Shown here: positions 6,448-13,262 of the stretch, piece after piece
Position numbering within the stretch: the first letter of the stretch is position 1
Layout of the letters: each line of letters begins with the position of its first letter
DNA from: Proteobacteria bacterium UBA7420
GTDB taxonomy: Bacteria; Pseudomonadota; Gammaproteobacteria; Magnimaribacterales; D2472
Length of the DNA: 18,364 nt
Assembly: GCA_002469975.1 (NCBI GenBank)
Contig: DKMG01000069.1
Location: 1-18,364 of the forward strand
Direction: 5' to 3'
Program-made: the position numbers and the translations under genes
Notes under the pieces: generated by a model
What the model was told of the DNA's origin: nothing
The model's database searches: none
What the model saw: only the letters and a program-made list of their open reading frames with translations

Positions 6448-7094
6448 TTTTGGTATAGTCCATGCATGTAGTTTGTTAAGGCTTCGATGTCTTTATCTTT
6501 TAAATTTTGAGATGCAGATTGCATCACTAGAGAGTAATCCCCAGCATTTCTATCCATACTTCTATAAGCTTTTAAGGTAGAAGTTAAGTAAGCTTTTTGC
6601 TGGCCTGCAATGCGAGGAAATCCAGCTTGATCATTTCCTGCTCCATTCATAGAGTGACATGCTGTGCAAGCTGGTATGCCTCGAGATAAATCTCCAGCCA
6701 TGTATAGGCTTTTGCCCAATGCTAAAAGCTCCGGATCATCTTTTGCCTGACCAACAGCTGCGACTTGTTCGCTATAGAAAGCTGCAATATCAAACAGCTG
6801 CGAATCTGAGAGCGTTTTCAGGTACGGCACAACCGCCAACATAAGAGCATTCTCTCTGCTTCCTTGTTGGAAATATTTTAGTTGCTCGGCAATATATCGT
6901 TGGTTTTGTCCCGCTAAATTTGGCCAATCGGAGTTTGCGCTTTGCCCCATTCCACCATGACAGGCTGCGCAGGTTGCCACTAAATCAGCCCCAGCCTTTG
7001 CGTTACCAACATTCAAGAGGTTGGGAATTTCTAGCTCAGATGCTATAGAAGCAAGGGATAAGAGGCTAAGTGCGGCGAGTAAATAAGTTTTCAA
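6444..7094 (-). CDS. Cytochrome c4, diheme
   Basis: A 216-residue diheme cytochrome exported to the periplasm. The signal peptide covers about residues 1-19 (SIAS before ELE). Two similar monoheme domains follow: CAACH (Cys42, Cys45, His46) and CTACH (Cys143, Cys146, His147). Candidate axial methionines lie in ENALMLAVV (about Met85) and SLVMQSASQNL (about Met191). Cytochrome c4 donates electrons to cytochrome oxidases, including cbb3 and aa3 types. The start is a TTG at 7094; an in-frame TAA lies three codons upstream, so no ATG or GTG start is possible further out. No Shine-Dalgarno is visible. It is the first gene of the c4-dsbA-c5 operon and faces engB across 67 bases. Confidence 0.94.
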   Translation of the reverse strand: MKTYLLAALSLLSLASIASELEIPNLLNVGNAKAGADLVATCAACHGGMGQSANSDWPNLAGQNQRYIAEQLKYFQQGSRENALMLAVVPYLKTLSDSQLFDIAAFYSEQVAAVGQAKDDPELLALGKSLYMAGDLSRGIPACTACHSMNGAGNDQAGFPRIAGQQKAYLTSTLKAYRSMDRNAGDYSLVMQSASQNLKDKDIEALTNYMHGLYQK

Positions 7095-7124
7095 TATATA
7101 TTATGCGTTATGGTACAGAAAGCA

Positions 7125-7131
7125 TATTATA
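7125..7131. promoter_or_regulatory. Symmetric -10 element between cytochrome c4 and engB
   Basis: TATTATA reads as TATTAT on the plus strand (7125-7130, towards engB) and TATAAT on the minus strand (7131-7126, towards the c4 operon). It lies in the only 67-base gap separating these divergent genes, so it is the best candidate for a two-way promoter. I see no strong -35 box on either side. Sequence-symmetric -10 elements are known to drive divergent transcription in bacteria; use here is inference. Confidence 0.45.
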
Positions 7132-7161
7132 TGTCCTGCATCGCTTGAGATAAATGATCTT

Positions 7162-7746
7162 ATGAAAAATCCTTTTAAAAATACTGCTTTTTTATTTGGC
7201 ATAACAAAGTACCAAAAACTCCCAGAAGACACTGGGACAGAGATTTTATTGTCTGGGCGATCAAATGCTGGTAAATCTAGTGCATTAAATGCATTAACTA
7301 AAAATAAAAAATTAGCACGAATAAGCAAAACTCCTGGGCGGACAACTGAAATTAATTTTTTTGAAGTGGAGGAAGGTTTCAAGTTTCTTGATTTGCCTGG
7401 CTATGGGTTTGCAAAATCTGGTCACTCTAGAAGAAAAGATTGGGGCCCGTTGTTAGGTGAGTATTTTGAAAAGCGGACCTCATTGAAAGCAGTAGTAATA
7501 TTTATGGATATTCGCCATCCCCTCAAAGAAATGGACTTAGCAATGATTGAGCTTTGTGAAAATTTTGATGTACCTTTTATTCCGGTCCTTACAAAATCTG
7601 ATAAGGTCTCAAACAATCTGTGTGCGAGCACACAGCAAATGGTTTTAAAGCAGACTAATGCTCCTCACGTGATAGCAATTTCATCGCTCAAAGGAACGGG
7701 CTGCGAAAAACTAGGAAAGATTTTACTAAAATATGTAGATGGTTAA
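7162..7746 (+). CDS. engB: Ribosome biogenesis GTPase EngB (YihA/YsxC)
   Basis: EngB is an essential TrmE-Era-type GTPase that acts in large-subunit ribosome assembly in the cytosol. Its 194 residues show all G motifs in order: G1 GRSNAGKS (32-39), G2 TPGRTT (57-62), G3 DLPGYGFAK (77-85), G4 TKSD (144-147) and G5 SSLKGTG (174-180). Length is normal. The start ATG at 7162 has only a weak purine stretch upstream. It is divergent from the cytochrome c4 operon, as expected for the Pseudomonas-type dsbA-c4-engB-polA block. Its last 8 bases overlap the COQ4-like gene, so both are probably made from one message. Confidence 0.96.
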   Translation: MKNPFKNTAFLFGITKYQKLPEDTGTEILLSGRSNAGKSSALNALTKNKKLARISKTPGRTTEINFFEVEEGFKFLDLPGYGFAKSGHSRRKDWGPLLGEYFEKRTSLKAVVIFMDIRHPLKEMDLAMIELCENFDVPFIPVLTKSDKVSNNLCASTQQMVLKQTNAPHVIAISSLKGTGCEKLGKILLKYVDG

Positions 7747-8263
7747 ATTATCTTTTCAAGATCAATCCTGTGACCTAACCCTTGAGGAAGGGCTGGAAGA
7801 GTATCGTGCCTACCTTCAAGCCAACGGCAAAAAACAATTAATTGATAAGCCTGATTCACAGATTATTAGGGACCATGATGCAACTCACGTTATCTTTGGA
7901 CTTGATACCTCTATTGAACAAGAGTCTTTGCTAGATTCATGGGTTTTGCGAGGCTGCCATTGGAAATTTCAAGAATTATTTGCATATTCAAAATTACCTG
8001 AGTTAAAAGAGTTAAATAAATATTTAAAAAAAGAGTTGGGTTACCTCAAGCTTGTGCTTGCCGTCTTTAAACTAATCCCTATCAAGAGAAGAATTGGACG
8101 CCGCACAAAGGCAATGAATAAAAAATGGCCTTTTAGATCTCCAGACGCTTTAATGACTCAAAGAGTATGTGATTTAAGAGAAGAATATGGCATCAAGATT
8201 CTTGAGCCAGAAGAAAGAATTGTCAAAGATCCATTAATCTGGGCAGGAACAATTTCTTCCTAG
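7739..8263 (+). CDS. COQ4-like protein (ubiquinone biosynthesis family)
   Basis: The 174-residue protein has no signal peptide or clear membrane span. It carries HDATH (His46, Asp47, His50) followed by 11 residues and Glu62. This fits exactly the HDxxH-x11-E metal site of COQ4, including the Gly four residues after the second His. Near the end LREEYGI (146-152) matches the LREELGI block of yeast and human COQ4. Eukaryotic COQ4 is needed for coenzyme Q synthesis and has been reported to catalyse oxidative decarboxylation at ring C1. The middle (LKLVLAVFKLIPIKRR) is hydrophobic and basic, fitting peripheral membrane contact. It overlaps engB by 8 bases and shares CTAG stop bases with convergent polA. 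Family call rests on motifs; the reaction in this organism is inference, and another metal-dependent role is possible. Confidence 0.7.
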   Translation: MVKLSFQDQSCDLTLEEGLEEYRAYLQANGKKQLIDKPDSQIIRDHDATHVIFGLDTSIEQESLLDSWVLRGCHWKFQELFAYSKLPELKELNKYLKKELGYLKLVLAVFKLIPIKRRIGRRTKAMNKKWPFRSPDALMTQRVCDLREEYGIKILEPEERIVKDPLIWAGTISS

Positions 8264-10959
8264 TGAGCTTCATTCCAATTAGATCCTTGGTTTGCATCAA
8301 CAATTAACGGAATATCCAATTGAACTGCTTTTTCCATAAGGCTAATTACATTAGTTAGAGCTTCTTCTGCAAAATTCTTTTTGACTTCAAAAATAAGCTC
8401 ATCATGAACCTGCATAATCATTTTAATGTTTGGATTGTCGTCTCCAATCCATTCATCAACGTCAATCATAGCTTTTTTGATAATGTCTGCAGCTGAGCCT
8501 TGCAAAGGAGCATTAATTGCAGCCCTTTCAGCTGCCTGTCGTCTTAACCCATTAGATGCGTTAATTTCAGTTACATGTAGTTTCCTGCCTAAAATAGTTT
8601 CCACATACAGGTTTTTCTTTGCTAGCTCCTTCGTAGAATCCATGTATTCCCTGACGCCAGTATATCTCTCGAAATAAGTATCAAGATAAGCTTGGGCTTC
8701 ATGGCGAGGAATTCCTAGCTGCCTGGTTAATCCAAAAGCTGACATGCCATAAATTAAGCCAAAATTAATTGCCTTAGCGCTTCTGCGATGGTCGGTCGTC
8801 ACCTCCTCTAAAGGCACATCAAATATTTCAGAGGCAGTAGCTGAATGAACATCAATACTGTTATTGAAGGCATGGGTAAGATTTTTATCTCCAGATAAAT
8901 GAGCCATGATTCTTAATTCAATTTGCGAATAGTCGGCGGAAATTAAGACATTCCCTTCTTCTGCTACAAAAGCTTCACGTATTTTTCTACCTTCAGCTGT
9001 TTTGATGGGTATATTTTGTAGATTAGGCTCCGTTGAAGATAGCCTGCCAGTCGAGGTGACAGCTTGTTGATATGAGGTATGAATTCTTTTCGTATTGGGA
9101 TGTTGAATATTTATCAGGCTGTCAGTATATGTAGATTTTAGTTTTGCCAGTCCTCTGTACTCAATAATAACTTTTGGTAGCTCATACTCTTCGGCCAAAC
9201 GCTGAAGGGTATCTTCGTTTGTGGAAGGTTGGCCTTTTGGAGTTTTCTTTAATACGGGTAATTCTAATTTGTTATAAAGAATTTCAACCAGTTGCTTGGG
9301 AGAATCCATGTTGAATTCCTCTCCTGCCATTTTAAATGCTGTCCTGGACAGCTGCTCAATTTTTACTCCTAGCTCTGTTGAGTAATCTGCTAACATTTTT
9401 GCATTAATCTTCGCACCATTGGTCTCAACCTTAATTAAAGATTTAAGCATTGGATACTCTAGGGTTTTAAGAAGGGTGATGAGCTTTGGTTCTTTTTTAA
9501 GCCTTTGATCTAAAAGGTTAAAGAGTCGAAAGGTTATGTCTGCATCCTCGGCGGCGTAAAATGTTGCAGCAGGGATCTCCACTTGGGCAAAATTAATTTG
9601 CTTGGAAGCAGAGCCTGCCACTTCCTCATATTTCATTGGTTGATATTGTAAATAATGCATGGCCATTCTATCCAAGCCATGTCTGGTGCCCGTGCTGTTT
9701 AAAACGTATGACATCAACATGGTGTCACCAAGAAATTCTGTAACTTTGATGCCATGTCTATTAAGAATTGGTAAATCGAATTTAAGATTCTGGCCTACCA
9801 ACTTTGTTTGATTGCGAGAGATAGCTTCGCCTAAAGTTCTAGCTATAGCACTTAGTGAAAGTTGTTGAGGCATGCCTTCATATGAATGTTGGATAGGGAT
9901 GTAGCAGCCCTCTCCCTCTTCACAAGATAGGGATATGCCGATCAAGTCAGCTGTCATGGTGTCTAAAGAGGATGTCTCTGTGTCAATGGCAAAAGCTGAG
10001 CATTTATTTAATTTCTCTGCCCAATTTTTTAGGGCTTTGTCAGACAAAACAGTTTCGTATTCTTTGGAAGGCGCGGTTGGTATTGGCGCATCTGTGGGCC
10101 GACCTTCAGAAGATTTGATCCAGTTCTTAAACTCTAGGGATGCAAAGAGTTTATTCAGCTCTTCTTGGTCTTCGGTTGCTGCTAGCAATTTATCCAGAGA
10201 AACAGATAAATCTACATCTTTTTTAAGCGTCACAAGCTCAACATTTCTGTCTAGATCATGGATAGAATCTCTTAGGTTTTGACCCACAACACCAGTAAAA
10301 TTTTCTGCATTTTGAGTGATCCCTTTTAGGTCTTTAAACTCATTTAACCATTTAACTGCGGTTTTGGGTCCTACCTTCGGGACACCAGGAATGTTGTCTG
10401 AGGTATCACCAACAAGAGCAAGGTAATCTATTATTTGATCGGGATGCACTCCAAACTTTTCTTGCACGCCAGCTTCGTCATAGACCTTGTTGTTCATAGT
10501 ATTTACCATTTTGACCAATGGATCTTGGACAAGCTGCATTAAATCTTTATCCAGGGAAGAAATAATCATAGGCATACCCCTTTGAGACCCCATGACTGCC
10601 AAGGTTGCAATAACATCATCGGCTTCCACATCTGGAATTTCAACAACAGGCATCCCCATAGCATTGCAAATGGACTTTAATGGCGCTAATTGCTCGCGAA
10701 GCTCTGGTGGCATGGGAGGTCGGTTTGCTTTGTAATCCTTATAAATAGAATGTCTAAAGTTTTTGCCCTTAGCATCAAAAATTGCTAAATAATGAGAGTT
10801 AGGATTTTCGTTCCTGAGATTGCGGAGCATGTTGGTTACTCCCTTCACTGCACCTGTTGGCAATCCAGTCGAAGTAGTTAAGGGCGGCATAGCATGAAAT
10901 GCTCTATATAAATAAGAAGAACCGTCGATTAAAAAAATTTTTTTGTTAGGATTGGTCAT
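8260..10959 (-). CDS. polA: DNA polymerase I
   Basis: Pol I removes RNA primers and fills gaps in replication and repair. All three domains are intact in 899 residues. The 5' nuclease spans about 1-290, with VEADDVIA and GDTSDNIPGV. The 3'-5' proofreading exonuclease spans about 305-490, with DTE (Asp326, Glu328), NLKFD (Asp395) and YAAEDAD (Tyr468, Asp472). The polymerase domain has motif A DYSQIELR (Asp676), motif B RRSAKAINFGLIYG (Lys729, Phe733, Tyr737) and motif C VHDE (Asp853, Glu854). Phe733 equals E. coli Phe762, the usual residue. The ATG at 10959 follows no clear Shine-Dalgarno. The gene is monocistronic and convergent with the COQ4-like gene, sharing CTAG at the stops. Unlike E. 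coli, no Spot 42 gene can lie between polA and engB here. Confidence 0.98.
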   Translation of the reverse strand: MTNPNKKIFLIDGSSYLYRAFHAMPPLTTSTGLPTGAVKGVTNMLRNLRNENPNSHYLAIFDAKGKNFRHSIYKDYKANRPPMPPELREQLAPLKSICNAMGMPVVEIPDVEADDVIATLAVMGSQRGMPMIISSLDKDLMQLVQDPLVKMVNTMNNKVYDEAGVQEKFGVHPDQIIDYLALVGDTSDNIPGVPKVGPKTAVKWLNEFKDLKGITQNAENFTGVVGQNLRDSIHDLDRNVELVTLKKDVDLSVSLDKLLAATEDQEELNKLFASLEFKNWIKSSEGRPTDAPIPTAPSKEYETVLSDKALKNWAEKLNKCSAFAIDTETSSLDTMTADLIGISLSCEEGEGCYIPIQHSYEGMPQQLSLSAIARTLGEAISRNQTKLVGQNLKFDLPILNRHGIKVTEFLGDTMLMSYVLNSTGTRHGLDRMAMHYLQYQPMKYEEVAGSASKQINFAQVEIPAATFYAAEDADITFRLFNLLDQRLKKEPKLITLLKTLEYPMLKSLIKVETNGAKINAKMLADYSTELGVKIEQLSRTAFKMAGEEFNMDSPKQLVEILYNKLELPVLKKTPKGQPSTNEDTLQRLAEEYELPKVIIEYRGLAKLKSTYTDSLINIQHPNTKRIHTSYQQAVTSTGRLSSTEPNLQNIPIKTAEGRKIREAFVAEEGNVLISADYSQIELRIMAHLSGDKNLTHAFNNSIDVHSATASEIFDVPLEEVTTDHRRSAKAINFGLIYGMSAFGLTRQLGIPRHEAQAYLDTYFERYTGVREYMDSTKELAKKNLYVETILGRKLHVTEINASNGLRRQAAERAAINAPLQGSAADIIKKAMIDVDEWIGDDNPNIKMIMQVHDELIFEVKKNFAEEALTNVISLMEKAVQLDIPLIVDANQGSNWNEAH

Positions 10960-10977
10960 AAAAATTTATTATGTCAT

Positions 10978-11006
10978 TTGGTTTTTATATAAGCCATGGA
11001 TAATAT
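10978..11006 (+). promoter_or_regulatory. Candidate dsbB promoter (TTGGTT-17-TAATAT)
   Basis: TTGGTT (10978-10983) and TAATAT (11001-11006) are spaced by 17 bases, matching sigma70 boxes at three and four of six positions. The gap between polA and dsbB is 82 bases and must hold both divergent promoters. The minus strand of the same spot reads TATTAT/TATATT, with a TTTACA box (complement of 11027-11032) about 19 bases before TATATT, a possible polA promoter. Both are weak predictions. Confidence 0.35.
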
Positions 11007-11041
11007 AAGATCAATGCTGCTTTAGTTGTAAAATTATATTT

Positions 11042-11548
11042 ATGAGTATTTTAAAAAGATTGTTTTTAAGCCCTCCTGCAGTGAATTGCATTACGGGTGC
11101 GGGCTTGATAGTGGGAGCTTATCTTTTTGAGCTGATTGGCTACTATGATCCTTGTCCTCTTTGCATACTGCAGCGCTGGTCATTTGCATTTATTGCTTTT
11201 TGTGGGGTTATTTTAGTCATTCCCCACCTCCACATTATTATTTCAAAAATCACGTTGTTTCTGGCAGCTTTTTTTGCGCTGGGTGGAAGCATTATTGCTG
11301 GCAGACAAATTTATTTACAACATTTGCCAGCAGATCAGTTGCCGACTTGCGCGCCACCAATGGATTTTTTAATGGATACGCTTCCATTTATGGAGCTAAT
11401 TCAAACAATTCTTCTTGGAGATGGCAATTGTGCAGAATACGAGTGGAGATTTATTTTTAATTTTGCAGAATGGGCTTTTCTATTTTTTATAGGCTTAGTG
11501 GTCTATAACTTATATTTCTTTTTTTACGGAAAAATGGCTAGAGTGTAG
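11042..11548 (+). CDS. dsbB: Disulfide bond formation protein DsbB
   Basis: DsbB is an inner-membrane protein that reoxidises DsbA and passes the electrons to ubiquinone. The 168 residues show four hydrophobic helices (about 14-32, 43-62, 69-87 and 139-162). The first periplasmic loop holds DPCPLC (Cys38, Cys41). The second holds Cys103 (LPTCAPP) and Cys130 (GDGNCAEYEW), the pair that exchanges with DsbA. A conserved Arg follows the first loop in LQRW (Arg45), in the region of the quinone site in E. coli DsbB. No Shine-Dalgarno is seen at the ATG. It is transcribed away from polA and is probably a single gene, since a 162-base gap with its own promoter candidate follows. The stop codon lies within a 15-bp palindrome. 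Confidence 0.95.
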   Translation: MSILKRLFLSPPAVNCITGAGLIVGAYLFELIGYYDPCPLCILQRWSFAFIAFCGVILVIPHLHIIISKITLFLAAFFALGGSIIAGRQIYLQHLPADQLPTCAPPMDFLMDTLPFMELIQTILLGDGNCAEYEWRFIFNFAEWAFLFFIGLVVYNLYFFFYGKMARV

Positions 11549-11558
11549 TTAAACTACA
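11544..11558. repeat. 15-bp palindrome TGTAGTTAAACTACA over the dsbB stop
   Basis: TGTAGTT and AACTACA are perfect inverted arms around a central A. It covers the dsbB stop codon (11546-11548). No T tract follows, so it is not a convincing intrinsic terminator. The TGTAG/CTACA element recurs about 80 bases downstream in another dyad before pckA. Confidence 0.6.
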
Positions 11559-11579
11559 ATAAGGTAAGCCATAAAACCC

Positions 11580-11592
11580 ACTTAATTTAAGT
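11580..11592. repeat. 13-bp palindrome ACTTAATTTAAGT upstream of pckA
   Basis: ACTTAA and TTAAGT are perfect inverted arms around one T. It ends 13 bases before the candidate pckA -35 box, a position typical for an activator site. AT-only palindromes can arise by chance in AT-rich DNA, so the call is tentative. Confidence 0.4.
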
Positions 11593-11605
11593 AATTGCAG
11601 CTTGA

Positions 11606-11634
11606 TTGACAATTCATAGCAAATAAATTCAAAT
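11606..11634 (+). promoter_or_regulatory. Candidate pckA promoter (TTGACA-17-TCAAAT)
   Basis: A perfect -35 box TTGACA (11606-11611) stands 17 bases before TCAAAT (11629-11634), which matches the -10 consensus at four of six positions. Transcription would start around 11641, inside the dyad at 11636-11658, leaving a leader of about 70 bases before pckA. This is the best sigma70 match seen in the window. Confidence 0.6.
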
Positions 11635-11635
11635 C

Positions 11636-11658
11636 CACTACACAAATAATATGTAGTG
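11636..11658. promoter_or_regulatory. Dyad CACTACA-N9-TGTAGTG at the pckA start site
   Basis: Two perfect 7-base inverted arms (11636-11642 and 11652-11658) flank nine bases. It begins just after the predicted -10 box and covers the expected transcription start, the classic place for a repressor operator. No regulator family could be recognised from the arms. An RNA hairpin at the 5' end of the message is the alternative. Confidence 0.45.
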
Positions 11659-11710
11659 TTGCAATACATCAGAATGTAAAATAAGTGCTATATAGGGAAT
11701 AATAATATTT

Positions 11711-13252
11711 ATGGAAAATAATACTTTGAGTCAAGTAATGGAACTTGGAACTGAGGAGCTCATTCAGGCTGCTATTGCCAATAACGAAGGCGTAATTGCC
11801 AGCAATGGTGCGCTCTCCCTAGAAACTGGCGAGAGAACCGGCAGAAGCCCTAATGACCGATTTATTGTGCAAGAAGATAGCACATCTAATTTAATTGACT
11901 GGGGCAGTATTAATAAGCCATTTGATGCTGATAAATTCTCTAAGCTTTGGAATAAGGTTGATGCTTATCTTGCTGAGAGGAATAGATATCTTTCAAAAGT
12001 GCATGTCGGTGCGCATGTGGATCACTATATTCCAGTAAATGTAACAACAGAAAGTGCCTCCCATAGCATGTTCTCCAAACTCATCTTTATTAACCCTGCT
12101 GAATTTAATTATCAAGGTAAACAAGAGTGGCAAATACTAAGCGCTCTTAATTACCAATGCTCTCCAGAGGAAGATGGCACCAACTCTGAGGGGTGTGTCA
12201 TTATTAACTTTGCGGCTAGAAAGGTTCTTTTAGCTGGCATGAAATATGCAGGGGAGATGAAAAAATCTATGTTCTCTGTACAAAATTTTTTACTGCCTGA
12301 AAAAGATGTACTGCCAATGCATTGCTCATCTAATGTAAATAAAGATGGAAAAGTCTCATTATTTTTTGGACTATCGGGCACAGGCAAAACTACATTATCT
12401 GCAGATCCTACTTGCTCGCTGATTGGCGATGATGAGCATGGTTGGGGTGAAGGAACTGTCTTTAATTTTGAGGGTGGTTGCTATGCAAAAACCATCGATC
12501 TTTCAGAGAAAAATGAACCTGTTATTTGGAAGGCTATCAAGCACGGCAGCATCATTGAAAACGTTGCCTTAGATAGTGCAGGAACGCCTGATTACTCAGA
12601 TACATCTCTTTCAGAAAACGGTCGGTGTTGTTATCCAAGGTCGCATATCGATGATGCAGTTGAATCTAACGCAGCTGGGGAGCCTGAAACAGTTATATTT
12701 TTAACCTGCGATCTAACTGGTTTAATTCCTCCTGTTTCTATCCTGTCCAAAGAAGCTGCTGCATATCATTTTTTAAGCGGCTATACCGCCAAAGTTGGCT
12801 CCACTGAAGTTGGTTCCACTGAGGCCATCGGCTCAACGTTTTCAACCTGCTTTGGCGCCCCATTTTTTCCAAGGCCTGCTGGGGTCTATGCTGATCTTTT
12901 GATTAAGCGAGTAGAAGCTTTTGATGCAAAAGTATTTTTGGTCAACACTGGTTGGACTGGCGGTCCTCATGGTATTGGCTCACGATTTGATATTCCAACT
13001 ACACGCAGGGTTGTCAACGCAATCCAGAACGGGGAGCTAAATGATGTTGCTACACAACATATTGATGGTTTAAATCTAGATGTTCCCCTGTCTATTGAAG
13101 GTGTTGACCCTAAAATTTTAACGCCTCAGTCTACCTGGGAAGATCAAAGCCAATATGACGCCTACTTAAAAAATTTGGTTCAGCAGTTTCAAGATAACTT
13201 TAAAAAGTTTTCCGTAAGACAAGAAATCATAGAGGCTGGGCCATCCATTTAG
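11711..13252 (+). CDS. pckA: Phosphoenolpyruvate carboxykinase (ATP)
   Basis: PckA converts oxaloacetate and ATP to phosphoenolpyruvate, CO2 and ADP, the entry to gluconeogenesis. The 513 residues are near the usual 530-540. Motifs are RTGRSPNDRF (Arg42 onward, substrate loop), the kinase-1a loop GLSGTGKTTLS (220-230) and the kinase-2 / metal block IGDDEHGW (238-245), which define the ATP-dependent class. The later loop that usually reads AGTE-AGVTE is here VGSTEVGSTE, an in-frame 15-base near-duplication. An AGGGA (11694-11698) lies 12 bases before the ATG, rather far. It has its own promoter candidate and dyads upstream. gshA follows after 10 bases, so pckA may head the operon through the tyrosine phosphatase. 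Confidence 0.97.
   Translation: MENNTLSQVMELGTEELIQAAIANNEGVIASNGALSLETGERTGRSPNDRFIVQEDSTSNLIDWGSINKPFDADKFSKLWNKVDAYLAERNRYLSKVHVGAHVDHYIPVNVTTESASHSMFSKLIFINPAEFNYQGKQEWQILSALNYQCSPEEDGTNSEGCVIINFAARKVLLAGMKYAGEMKKSMFSVQNFLLPEKDVLPMHCSSNVNKDGKVSLFFGLSGTGKTTLSADPTCSLIGDDEHGWGEGTVFNFEGGCYAKTIDLSEKNEPVIWKAIKHGSIIENVALDSAGTPDYSDTSLSENGRCCYPRSHIDDAVESNAAGEPETVIFLTCDLTGLIPPVSILSKEAAAYHFLSGYTAKVGSTEVGSTEAIGSTFSTCFGAPFFPRPAGVYADLLIKRVEAFDAKVFLVNTGWTGGPHGIGSRFDIPTTRRVVNAIQNGELNDVATQHIDGLNLDVPLSIEGVDPKILTPQSTWEDQSQYDAYLKNLVQQFQDNFKKFSVRQEIIEAGPSI
12794..12823 (+). repeat. In-frame tandem near-repeat (2 x 15 bases) in pckA
   Basis: GTTGGCTCCACTGAA and GTTGGTTCCACTGAG agree at 13 of 15 bases and encode VGSTE twice. 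The enzyme family normally has two related but different copies here (AGTE, then AGVTE), so the two units may have grown alike rather than being newly inserted. Confidence 0.6.
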
Positions 13253-13262
13253 CTTCCTTTTA

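Noticed and set aside
7732..8270. Spot 42 (spf) or another small RNA near polA/engB, as in E. coli
   Set aside because: The interval between engB and polA is fully occupied by the COQ4-like gene with overlaps at both ends, and polA faces the opposite way.
11152..11460. A 102-residue plus-strand frame inside dsbB
   Set aside because: It is a second frame of a well supported dsbB gene, cysteine- and aromatic-rich in a random way, with no family pattern.
11544..11558. The 15-bp palindrome as a terminator of dsbB
   Set aside because: No run of T follows, the stem is AT-rich and the loop would be tight; a DNA site or chance palindrome is more likely.
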